NCBI GenBank assembly: GCA_016200325.1
Contig: JACQEZ010000005.1
Location: forward strand, 1-64,000
Reading direction: 5' to 3'
Length of the DNA: 64,000 nucleotides
Origin: Candidatus Manganitrophaceae bacterium
GTDB taxonomy: Bacteria > Nitrospirota > Nitrospiria > SBBL01 > Manganitrophaceae
The position numbers and the translations under genes are program-made. Within the stretch, counting starts at the first letter, position 1; each line of letters opens with the position of its first letter. The notes beneath the pieces were generated by a model that was not told the origin of the DNA, searched no databases, and worked only from the letters and a program-made list of their open reading frames with translations. This document shows, in pieces, positions 43,932 to 51,293 of this stretch.

Positions 43932-45077
43932 TTAGACTCCGATTGCCGGCAGGAGACGGATGACGCTCGGCTCGCGTCGCGCCGCCTTTAATAGAGAGAG
44001 GCTCCGGTCAATCTCTCCGATCACCTCTTTCGGCGTCATCTCCTCCAAGCAGCGGCTCCGCTTGCTCCCGCCGCAGCCGTCTTGGCTGCAGGGAACGCAG
44101 GAGAAATCTTTGATCACCGTCGTATGTCCCTCTCCCCAGGGCCGCCAGAGCTCCGCCACCGAGGGGCCGAAGAGGGTGACCACCGGCGTTTCCATTGCCG
44201 CGGCGATATGCATCGGCGCACTGTCGACGCCGAAGAAGAGGTCGGCCCGCTTGGAGAGCGCCGCCAGCTCGCGAAGGCTGGTCTTGCCGACCAGGCTCAT
44301 CGGACGGTGTCGGGTGAGAGAAAGAATCCGGTCGCACTTCTCTCGTTCAATTGCGGCCGGCCCTCCGGTCAACACGACATCGACCCCCCGTTCCCCGATC
44401 AGATGATCGATCGCCGCCGCCATCGCGTCATCTTGCCAGCATTTGAAGATCCATCGCGACACCGGATGGACCTGCACCAAAAACCGTCCCTCCGCCTGCC
44501 GCCGCTCCGACCACCCTTGCGCGATCAAGAGCGAGAGGAGCCGGTCTTCCTCCTCTTTGGAGAAGAAGAGCTCCGGCCGTTTCCGAAGCGGCTCATATCC
44601 GAGCGCGCGGATCGATTCCAGATGCCGCTCCACCATGTGGGTGTGGGTGTTCGGCACCTGAAAGGGAAGGTTATAAATCATCCGCATCAGCCGCGCCGGC
44701 CGCTGCGTCGGAAGGAGCCCGACGCGATGGCCCGCCCCCGAGTAGAGCGAGAGAAAAAGGCCGCGGTCGCCGGTGGTCAAATTGACCGAGAGATCGACGT
44801 GAGCCGACCGGATTTCTCCCAAGACCGCCCGCTCCCGCCGAAGCCGCTCCATCGCCGGGAGCGCTTTCCACTTCGGATCGACGACGATGATCCGGTCGAT
44901 GAATGGATTTCCCTCTAAAATCGGCGCCGACTCCTTGAACACCGCCACCGACATCGTTGCCTGAGGAAACGCCTCTTTGAAAGCGCGGATTGTCGGCGTC
45001 GAGAGGAGGACGTCGCCGATCTGGCGAAAAAGCATGATCAGAATCGATCGGACCTCCTCCGGCGCAACCCCGATCAT
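43932..45077 (-). CDS. LPS heptosyltransferase family 9 (WaaQ-like)
   Basis: A 381-residue GT9 enzyme. LIMLFRQIGDVLLSTPTIRA is the GT9 N-terminal motif (RxxGDVLxxTP), VNLTTGDRGLFLSLYSGA and VQVHPVSRWIFKCWQDDAM are family blocks, and FFGVDSAPMHIAAAMETPV with FGPSVAELWRPWGEGHTTV the ADP-heptose site. The ending PCSQDGCGGSKRSRCLEEMT has the cysteine pattern common in GT9. This profile is closest to WaaQ/RfaQ, which adds the third heptose, making it distinct from WaaC and WaaF encoded further right. Its ATG lies at the 4-nt overlap with the GT4 gene. Confidence 0.88.
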   Translation of the reverse strand: MIGVAPEEVRSILIMLFRQIGDVLLSTPTIRAFKEAFPQATMSVAVFKESAPILEGNPFIDRIIVVDPKWKALPAMERLRRERAVLGEIRSAHVDLSVNLTTGDRGLFLSLYSGAGHRVGLLPTQRPARLMRMIYNLPFQVPNTHTHMVERHLESIRALGYEPLRKRPELFFSKEEEDRLLSLLIAQGWSERRQAEGRFLVQVHPVSRWIFKCWQDDAMAAAIDHLIGERGVDVVLTGGPAAIEREKCDRILSLTRHRPMSLVGKTSLRELAALSKRADLFFGVDSAPMHIAAAMETPVVTLFGPSVAELWRPWGEGHTTVIKDFSCVPCSQDGCGGSKRSRCLEEMTPKEVIGEIDRSLSLLKAARREPSVIRLLPAIGV

Positions 45078-46150
45078 CTCCCGCCCCTCTCCAGCGCCGC
45101 GTGATAGACCGTCTCGACCTGATCGAGCATCCGGTCGAAACTGAACTCTTTTTCAACCCGCGCCCGACCGGCCCGTCCCATTGCAGCCCGCAGGGCCGGC
45201 TGTTGAATCAATTCCAAAATCTTCGCCGCACACGCGTCCGAATCCCGAGGAGGAATGAGATATCCGTTCACCCCCTCTTCGATCACCTCCGGAATACCGC
45301 CGACCGTCGTTCCGATCACCGGTTTCTCCATCGCCATCGCCTGGAGCAGCGACTGCGGTACCCCCTCATTCGCATAAGAGGTGAGGACGACGATATCCAG
45401 GCGACTCAAGACCGCACGGATGTCGGTCTGATATCCGAGCATCTCGATCCGATCGGTGAGATTGATCCGGTCGAGGAGCGATCGGAGCCGCTCCTCTTCC
45501 GGTCCGTCGCCGACGATATAGAACGCCGCCTCCGGCATTTTTCGCAAGACCTCCCGCGCGGCGTCGATGAAGTAGGTATGGCCTTTCCAGTCTCTGAGAA
45601 AGGCAACCATCCCGACGGCCGGCACCCCGGCGGCCGGCGGGACCGGCTGAAAATGGCCGAGATCGACCCCGGTTGGGATGGAGATGATCCGCTCCGGCGC
45701 AAGTCCACTCTCCTCGATGAGCAGACGGCGGGTCGCCTCCCCGGTGGTGATGATCCGGTCGGGACGCCGATAGAGCCAGGTCGAAAGCCAGCTCCGTCCG
45801 ACCGGGGTGGAGAGATGCCGTGTCCGGATCAGCCGGGGCCTTCGGCCCGAAAAGCGGGCGGCAAAAAGGCCGAGCCAGCTGTCGCGCGAGCTGTGGGTGT
45901 GGACCAGGTCGATTTGATGTTTTTCAATGACCTCGAGAAGCCCCTTCACCGCCGCGGGGTAGCCGCTCTTCTGCATCGGGACCGCCTCGGTCGGCAGGCC
46001 GGCTTCTTGCGCGCGGGCAAAAATAAGAGCGTCGGGGGGCGCGGCGACCACCACCGTGTGGCCCCGTTTGACGAACCCCTTCGCCTCGGTCAAGATCCGG
46101 ATCTCCTGGCCGCCCCACGCCAGGGACGCTTCTGTATGCAAAATCTTCAT
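45074..46150 (-). CDS. LPS core glycosyltransferase family 4
   Basis: A 358-residue GT-B enzyme. MKILHTEASLAWGGQEIRIL carries the WGGQE acceptor motif, VHTHSSRDSWLGLFAARFSG and IRTRHLSTPVG are typical of a subgroup found in lipid A/core clusters of several phyla, and GMVAFLRDWKGHTYFIDAAR with SYANEGVPQSLLQAMAMEKP (E-x7-E-type block with Gln) forms the donor site. It starts 6 bp after the ICMT-like gene and overlaps the heptosyltransferase gene by 4 nt. Function is probably a core hexosyl transfer; sugar unknown. Confidence 0.86.
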   Translation of the reverse strand: MKILHTEASLAWGGQEIRILTEAKGFVKRGHTVVVAAPPDALIFARAQEAGLPTEAVPMQKSGYPAAVKGLLEVIEKHQIDLVHTHSSRDSWLGLFAARFSGRRPRLIRTRHLSTPVGRSWLSTWLYRRPDRIITTGEATRRLLIEESGLAPERIISIPTGVDLGHFQPVPPAAGVPAVGMVAFLRDWKGHTYFIDAAREVLRKMPEAAFYIVGDGPEEERLRSLLDRINLTDRIEMLGYQTDIRAVLSRLDIVVLTSYANEGVPQSLLQAMAMEKPVIGTTVGGIPEVIEEGVNGYLIPPRDSDACAAKILELIQQPALRAAMGRAGRARVEKEFSFDRMLDQVETVYHAALERGGR

Positions 46151-46156
46151 CTTTTT

Positions 46157-46693
46157 CTAGCCGACCTTGATGATCATCAACACCAACATCACGAGAATCC
46201 CGAGCCAGGTCCGGTGCTCCCGATGTTTCATCACCAGCCCCCAGTCGAAGCTCCCCGCCTCGGAAGCGCCGCGGCGCCAACGGGGGAAGAATCGGGGAAC
46301 CGTCGTGACATACGCCGAGAAGCGCTCGCCGAACCTTGCAGCAAGCCGTTCTTCTTCCTGCCGGATCGTTGAGCGATAAATAAACGCAAACCCAAAGAGG
46401 AACAAGAGGAGGAGCACCCAGCTCCGGCCCATCACCACGAAGCCGAATCCCAAGACCCCATTCCCCAGATAAAGGGGATTTCGCGTAAAGGCATACGGCC
46501 CGGTCGTCGCCAGCTCTTGATTCTTCCGGATGTAGCCGGAGGACCAGACGCGGATCGCTTCTCCCAGGAGAACGAACGGGATCCCGGCGGCGATGGAAAC
46601 GAACGAAGGCCGGGCAAAAAACCAGAAAGCCGCTCCCATCAGCAAGCTGGTGACAATCCGATTTTTTCCGACCAACTTTGAGAGATCAGTCAT
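46157..46693 (-). CDS. Isoprenylcysteine carboxyl methyltransferase family membrane protein
   Basis: A 178-residue inner-membrane protein with four to five hydrophobic segments (about 12-25, 30-45, 80-110, 155-175). The family block is VWSSGYIRKNQELATTGPYA followed by FTRNPLYLGN, in which the RNPxYxGN and Glu-rich RQEEERLAARFG motifs bind SAM in ICMT/PEMT enzymes. Bacterial homologues methylate phospholipids or unknown substrates; the location between two core glycosyltransferases suggests an envelope lipid or glycan target. Its start overlaps the WaaE-like gene stop by 4 nt. Confidence 0.84.
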   Translation of the reverse strand: MTDLSKLVGKNRIVTSLLMGAAFWFFARPSFVSIAAGIPFVLLGEAIRVWSSGYIRKNQELATTGPYAFTRNPLYLGNGVLGFGFVVMGRSWVLLLLFLFGFAFIYRSTIRQEEERLAARFGERFSAYVTTVPRFFPRWRRGASEAGSFDWGLVMKHREHRTWLGILVMLVLMIIKVG

Positions 46694-47487
46694 CCCTCTT
46701 TAGGCTCCTTCTTTGTCGTTGTTGCCGGCTTCGCCATTTGGGCGAGCTTGGCATATTTGAAATAGGTATACCGGCTGTAGAGCCGCGCCAATAGAAAACC
46801 GTCCCATCCGTCGAGAAAACCGAGACGGAGGAGATACATCCTGATGAAGGTCGTCCAAGGGCGGAGCGTCAGATCGAGGGCGTTCGCTTTTTTCCCCCGT
46901 TCGAACAACTCCTCCGCCGCCAAGGTGGAATACCGCTCCATCCGCTCGAAGTAGGCCTCCAGCGACCGGTAGGTATAGTGCTCCAGCGGCGTCTTTAATC
47001 GGCCGACCGGGCCGTCGACCGAGACCGCCTCGTGGACCTTTCGATCGAGAAAGCGCCCTTCCTTCCGCTGAAAGAGCCGCAGCACATAATCGGGAGACCA
47101 CCCGCCGTGGCGAATCCAATGCCCGAGAAAGAAGTTTTTTCTCGGGATCAGATAGCCGGCGGCCGGAGAGGGGGCGCCGATCGCGCGCTCAATCTCCTCT
47201 CTTAAGGCCGGGGAAACCCGCTCGTCGGCGTCGAGGCTGAGGATCCAATCATGCGAGGCCTGGGCCACCGCCCAATTCTTCTGCCGGGCATACCCTTCCC
47301 AGGGATGATGAAAAACCTTCCCGGTAAACCGCTTTGCGATCTCCACCGTCCGATCGGTGCTCCCGGAATCGACGACGACGATTTCATCGGCCCAGGCCAC
47401 GCTGGAGAGGCAGGCGTCGATCTCTCCCGCCTCATCGCGGGTAATCACCGTGACCGAAATCGGAGGCCGGCCCGTGGGGGGGGTCAC
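46690..47487 (-). CDS. LPS core glycosyltransferase family 2 (WaaE/KdtX-like)
   Basis: A 265-residue GT-A enzyme. ISVTVITRDEAGEIDACLSS, EIVVVDSGSTDRTVEIAKRF, GYARQKNWAVAQASHDWILS and SLDADERVSPALREEIERA (DADE metal site) are the WaaE/KdtX fingerprint. RKNFFLGHWIRHGGWSPDYV and DRKVHEAVSVDGPVGRLKTP follow. WaaE adds a beta-1,4-glucose to heptose I of the inner core. The start is a GTG at 47487, sharing GTGA with the stop of the small zinc-protein gene, which strongly suggests translational coupling. Confidence 0.9.
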   Translation of the reverse strand: MTPPTGRPPISVTVITRDEAGEIDACLSSVAWADEIVVVDSGSTDRTVEIAKRFTGKVFHHPWEGYARQKNWAVAQASHDWILSLDADERVSPALREEIERAIGAPSPAAGYLIPRKNFFLGHWIRHGGWSPDYVLRLFQRKEGRFLDRKVHEAVSVDGPVGRLKTPLEHYTYRSLEAYFERMERYSTLAAEELFERGKKANALDLTLRPWTTFIRMYLLRLGFLDGWDGFLLARLYSRYTYFKYAKLAQMAKPATTTKKEPKEG

Positions 47488-47654
47488 GGGAGCTTGACGG
47501 CCTCGTCGATCAGCATGATCGGGATATCTTCCCGAATCGGATAGAGCAGTTTACACTTGGGACAGGCCAACCCATCCCCCTTCTCATTCAATTGAATGTC
47601 CCCTTTGCACTTGGGACAGGCTAAAATTTCGAGCAAATCTTTGTTGACCGCCAT
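47484..47654 (-). CDS. Trm112-like small zinc-ribbon protein
   Basis: A 56-residue protein reading MAVNKDLLEILACPKCKG at its start and ending DEAVKLP. Two CPKC knuckles (residues 13-16 and 31-34) form a zinc ribbon, and the spacing plus YPIREDIPIMLIDEA is the YcaR/Trm112 family signature. Homologues often sit beside lpxK or LPS genes; Trm112 proteins partner and stabilise methyltransferases. Here it stands between waaC and a WaaE-like gene and shares its stop with the GTG of the latter. It might support one of the methyltransferases in this cluster. Translated directly from the bases. Confidence 0.9.
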   Translation of the reverse strand: MAVNKDLLEILACPKCKGDIQLNEKGDGLACPKCKLLYPIREDIPIMLIDEAVKLP

Positions 47655-47675
47655 ATCTTCTCCTTATTCAATGGT

Positions 47676-47739
47676 GGATTTCGGATTGCGGAATGAAATA
47701 CAAGCGCTTCATATTTTTAATCCGCACTCCGAAATTTCC
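47676..47739. repeat. Palindromic repeat element spanning the end of waaC
   Basis: ATTTCGGATTGCGGA at 47678-47692 is the inverted counterpart of TCCGCACTCCGAAAT at 47721-47735, with a single mismatch, and the flanks extend the similarity. The element forms a hairpin with a loop of about 28 nt that contains the waaC stop codon. Related sequence occurs twice in waaA. It may act as a REP-like element or a transcription attenuator between waaC and the downstream core genes. Confidence 0.72.
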
Positions 47740-48740
47740 TTTATCACTTCTTCTACACTGATCGCCCGCATGCATTCGTTTTCTCTCACGCAGCGGTTGC
47801 GGTGGCAACCGGCACAGGAGAACTCCTTCCGAATAACTCTGTTTCCTGCGCCATAGGGACCGACCTTCCTCGGATCGGTCGGACCGAACAATGCGATCAC
47901 CGGCGTGCCGACCGCCGCTGCCAGGTGCATCGGACCCGAATCGTTGCAGATGAACGATTGCGCGCGGCGGATCAAGGCGGCCAGCTCCGGCAGGGTCGTC
48001 TCCCCCGCGGCATTCCCTGCCGGCTGTTTCATCATTCCGACAATCCGGCCGACCTCTTCCCGCTCGCCGCGGCTGCCGACGAAAACGATCGAGCGCTGCT
48101 TCTCTCCAATGAGCCGGTCGGCCAGCTCCGCGAAACGGGCCGGCAGCCACTTCTTGCTCTCCCAACGGGCGGTCGGGTGGATCACACTAAACGGTCCCGG
48201 GGCGGAGAGGCCGATCTTGGGAAGGAGCCGATCGACCGCCCGGTCTGCCTCGGCCGAGATTGAAATCCCGAAGTCGATTCGCGCCACATCACAGCCGAGC
48301 GCCCGCGCCACCTCCCGATACCGATCGACCGCATGGACGCTTTGCTCCGGAACCACCACCCGGTCGGTATAAAACCAGGGGGCCCCTTCTCTCGCTGCGG
48401 CAAAACCGACCCGGACCGACGCCGTCGTCGCCGCCCCCAACAGAGCGCTCCGCGACAGCCCTTGCAGATCGACCACCAGATCGAACGGCCGCCGTCGAAC
48501 CGCCCGGATCAGCTGCGGGACGGCCCCCCAGGCAAACGGCACGGCGATCACCTCATCGATATAGGGGTGTCCGGTCAACACCGGCGCCCACTCCGACTTC
48601 ACCAGCCAAGAGATCCGCGCCGACGGATATCCCTTCCGAATCGCGCCGACCGCCGGGAGGGCATCGATCACGTCGCCGAGCGAACTCGGCTTGAGGATGA
48701 GCACCTCTCGATAATTCCGTCCCGTTATTCCGCGAGCCAC
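47709..48740 (-). CDS. waaC: Lipopolysaccharide heptosyltransferase I
   Basis: A 343-residue GT9 enzyme that adds the first heptose to Kdo. VLILKPSSLGDVIDALPAVG is the WaaC N-terminal motif (KxSSLGDV), LVVDLQGLSRSALLGAATT and RVGFAAAREGAPWFYTDRV are WaaC-specific, and FICNDSGPMHLAAAVGTPVI with FGPTDPRKVGPYG binds ADP-heptose. I start at the GTG at 48740, which has a strong GGAGG (48746-48750) 5 nt upstream; the ATG-type frame at 48770 lies deep in waaF. The last residues ISECGLKI are encoded by one arm of a repeat palindrome, so the original C-terminus may have been altered. Confidence 0.92.
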   Translation of the reverse strand: MARGITGRNYREVLILKPSSLGDVIDALPAVGAIRKGYPSARISWLVKSEWAPVLTGHPYIDEVIAVPFAWGAVPQLIRAVRRRPFDLVVDLQGLSRSALLGAATTASVRVGFAAAREGAPWFYTDRVVVPEQSVHAVDRYREVARALGCDVARIDFGISISAEADRAVDRLLPKIGLSAPGPFSVIHPTARWESKKWLPARFAELADRLIGEKQRSIVFVGSRGEREEVGRIVGMMKQPAGNAAGETTLPELAALIRRAQSFICNDSGPMHLAAAVGTPVIALFGPTDPRKVGPYGAGNRVIRKEFSCAGCHRNRCVRENECMRAISVEEVIKEISECGLKI

Positions 48741-50323
48741 TCCCGCCTCCGCAGATCGTCCAAGATCCAATCGACGGCGGCGGCCAGGTCGGCGGCGACC
48801 TGGTCGGGCCGGCTTCCCGTCCGGCGCATCTCCTCGAGAGAGCGCTCGCCGTAACCGGTTCTCACCAACACCCCCTTTGCGCCGCCGCGCGCCAATCCGA
48901 TGTCGAGCGGCTTGTCGCCGACGACATAGGAGCCGGTCAGGTCGATCTGATGCTCCGCAATGGCCCGCTCAATCATCCCCATCGCCGGCTTGCGGCAGTC
49001 GCAGGGAGAAATCTCGGGATGATGCGGGCAGTAATAGACCGCATCAAGATGCCCCCCCGCCTCCGAAAGAAGGGCCTGAAGATGGCGGTGAACCTCGCCG
49101 ACCTGCTCCTCGGTAAAATAGCCTCGCGCGGCGCCCGACTGGTTTGTTACGATGATAACCGGAATGCCGCGCCGGTTCAACCGGGTAATCGCTTCGATCG
49201 ATCCGGAGATCGGCGTAAAGCGGTCGACCGTGCCGATATGCCCGACATCCTCGTTAATGGTTCCGTCCCGGTCGAGAAAAACGGCGATCTTCCGGCGCCC
49301 CAGCCGCGCCAGCTGCCGCTCCGCCGCCGCCCCGACCGCCTCGGCCGAGACCCGCTCCATACAGCGATGGTCGATCGGACAGACCCGATAGGTGCAGGGG
49401 GCGCAGTCGACTTTGTTTCGGACGATCAGATCATCGGCCCCCGCCGGAGAGGTCGCATCGGGATTGGTCGGTCCGAAGACCGCCACCACCGGCACCCCCA
49501 AGGCGGAGGCGACATGCATCGGCCCCGAATCGTTCGTGACAAAGAGCCGGCAGCGGGCGATCAGCGCCATCATCAGCCGGACGGTCGTCTTTCCCGCGAC
49601 CACGACCGCCGGGTGGGTCATTTTCTCTCGGACCTCCTCGGCCATCGCCACCTCCGAAGGACCGCCGAAGAGGACGATCCGGGCGGGATGCAGATCGAGC
49701 AGGCGGTCGGCGACCGCGGCAAACCGGACCGGGTCCCACCGTTTTGAGGAACCGTACGCCGCACCGGGATTAATTCCGATCACCTGCTCCCAGCGGGCGA
49801 CTCCCTGGGACAGAAGAAGGTCCGAAGCGGCCTGGCGCTCCTTCTCGGTGAGGGTGAGATAGGGCGCCTTGAGGTCGGGCGCGCCGCCGACCTGCTGCAT
49901 CAACCGAAGATAAGCCTCTCGCTGGTGGACGGGACCGCCTTTGCGCGAAAGAGATCGCGTCAGCAAAAGGCGGCGGCCGTCGGCGGCATAGCCGACCCGC
50001 TCCGGAATGCCGGCCGCGGCGGCGACGAAGGCCGCCTCAAACGCATTCTGGAGGAGAAAGGCAAGATCAAATCGCCCCTCCCGAACCCACTTGATCAGCC
50101 GCCAGAGACCGAGCAGACCGGCGTGCCTCCCGGGGGACTCATAGAGCATCAGCCGGTCGATGTCGGGATGGTGCTCGAAGAGGGCGGCGACCGGCGGCTT
50201 GGCGAGCAGCGTGATCCGGCTCTCCGGAAAACGGGCGCGCAGCGCCGAGAGGGTCGGGATCGCCATCACCGCATCTCCGATCCAATTGGGGGCGCGAACT
50301 AAGATTTTTTGATAACGCTTCAT
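48725..50323 (-). CDS. waaF-gmhB: Fusion of heptosyltransferase II (WaaF) and heptose-1,7-bisphosphate 7-phosphatase (GmhB)
   Basis: A 532-residue two-domain protein. Residues 1-342 are GT9 WaaF: ILVRAPNWIGDAVMAIPTLS, NPGAAYGSSKRWDPVRFAAV, LFVTNDSGPMHVASALGVPV and FGPTNPDATSP. Residues 345-532 are a HAD-IIIA phosphatase: FLDRDGTINEDVG (nucleophile Asp351, Asp353), IVTNQSGAARGYF, zinc loop YCPHHPEISPCDCRKP and VVGDKPLDIGLARGG, all GmhB hallmarks. GmhB removes the 7-phosphate from heptose 1,7-bisphosphate, a step needed for both ADP- and GDP-heptose, and WaaF adds heptose II. The coding frame is unbroken across the join. It overlaps the GTG of waaC by 16 nt. Confidence 0.95.
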   Translation of the reverse strand: MKRYQKILVRAPNWIGDAVMAIPTLSALRARFPESRITLLAKPPVAALFEHHPDIDRLMLYESPGRHAGLLGLWRLIKWVREGRFDLAFLLQNAFEAAFVAAAAGIPERVGYAADGRRLLLTRSLSRKGGPVHQREAYLRLMQQVGGAPDLKAPYLTLTEKERQAASDLLLSQGVARWEQVIGINPGAAYGSSKRWDPVRFAAVADRLLDLHPARIVLFGGPSEVAMAEEVREKMTHPAVVVAGKTTVRLMMALIARCRLFVTNDSGPMHVASALGVPVVAVFGPTNPDATSPAGADDLIVRNKVDCAPCTYRVCPIDHRCMERVSAEAVGAAAERQLARLGRRKIAVFLDRDGTINEDVGHIGTVDRFTPISGSIEAITRLNRRGIPVIIVTNQSGAARGYFTEEQVGEVHRHLQALLSEAGGHLDAVYYCPHHPEISPCDCRKPAMGMIERAIAEHQIDLTGSYVVGDKPLDIGLARGGAKGVLVRTGYGERSLEEMRRTGSRPDQVAADLAAAVDWILDDLRRREWLAE

Positions 50324-50327
50324 TTCA

Positions 50328-50386
50328 GCTTTTCAGCGTCGGCGCTCAGCCTTCAGCTTATTCTGATTCGCTGAGGGCTGGTGACG
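50328..50386. repeat. GCTGA-rich short repeats between lpxL and waaF-gmhB
   Basis: In the 70-bp gap before the fusion gene, the minus strand shows GCTGA-type words several times: CAGCCCTCAGCG, AAGCTGAAGGCTGAGCG, and GACGCTGAAAAGCTGAAATG next to the start codon. Such imperfect GCTGA strings recur between genes in several environmental lineages. It covers the expected ribosome-binding region (AAGCTGAA precedes the ATG), so it may weaken translation initiation. Confidence 0.55.
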
Positions 50387-50393
50387 GATCGCT

Positions 50394-51272
50394 TTATTTC
50401 GGCTGTGTTTTCCATCGTCGATGGACCCAGAGCCATTGATCGGGATAGCGCCGGACGTACGATTCGATCGTCCGTGTAAAGAGCGCGGTCGCCTCGCGAA
50501 TGTCCCGCTCCAGATTGCCCGTCCGCGGGATCTCCAGCGGCTTCTCGACGATGACCCGGTGCCGATTCCCCTCTCGAACGATGAATGCGGGAAGAAGGGG
50601 AACGCCGGTCCGGAGCGCCATGATCGCGAGCCCCTTATGCGTGGCCGCCGGCCGGCCGAAATAGTCGACGAAGACCGCTTCGCTCAAGGCGGTGTTCTGG
50701 TCGAGGAGAACGCCGACCGTCTCCCCGGCCCGCAGCCGCCGCATGATTTCCGCCGCCGAGGTCCGCTTGTTTAAGACTCGGTTTCCGTAACGCTCCCGCC
50801 AGCCGTTGATCATCTCATTGAGGTACGGGTTATCGAGCGGCCGCGCAACAACCGAGAGCTTCATTCCCAAGACGGCTGCGGCCGTCGCCATCCACTCCCA
50901 ATTTCCAAAATGGGCGGTGAGAAGCAAGACCCCTTTTTTCCCCTCGGCGGCGGCGGTATAGTGCTCCATCCCCTCGAAGGTTGTCCGCTGCATCAACAGA
51001 TCGGCGGGCCGTCCCTGGATCCAGACAAACTCGGTGACCGACCTCCCCAGATTCTCGAAGACCCCGCGCGCAATTCGCCACAACTCCCGCTCGTCTCGCT
51101 CCGTTCCGATCGCCGTTTTGAGCGCCTCGAACGTAATCCACCGGTGTCGGCGGTCGGCCAGATAGAAAAGCCGTCCCAGCGCGGCCCCGAAGGCGACGGC
51201 GATTCGAAACGGCAGGCGCTGAAGAAATAAAATCAAGATGCGTGCGAGGAGATATTCGAGCTTTTGTCTCAT
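50394..51272 (-). CDS. lpxL: Lipid A late acyltransferase (LpxL/HtrB family)
   Basis: A 292-residue membrane-anchored acyltransferase. An N-terminal hydrophobic/amphipathic region (about 5-35) is followed by the FENLGRSVTEFVWIQGR block, catalytic LLTAHFGNWEWMA (His121-x4-Glu126), VVARPLDNPYLNEMINGWRE and VGVLLDQNTALSEAVFVDYF, the HtrB layout. It adds a secondary acyl chain to Kdo2-lipid A or its analogue on the cytoplasmic face. It sits next to lpxK and waaA, and the next gene is 21 bp away. Which chain it transfers is unknown. Confidence 0.92.
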   Translation of the reverse strand: MRQKLEYLLARILILFLQRLPFRIAVAFGAALGRLFYLADRRHRWITFEALKTAIGTERDERELWRIARGVFENLGRSVTEFVWIQGRPADLLMQRTTFEGMEHYTAAAEGKKGVLLLTAHFGNWEWMATAAAVLGMKLSVVARPLDNPYLNEMINGWRERYGNRVLNKRTSAAEIMRRLRAGETVGVLLDQNTALSEAVFVDYFGRPAATHKGLAIMALRTGVPLLPAFIVREGNRHRVIVEKPLEIPRTGNLERDIREATALFTRTIESYVRRYPDQWLWVHRRWKTQPK

Positions 51273-51293
51273 TCCTTACAGCCTATGCCGCCC

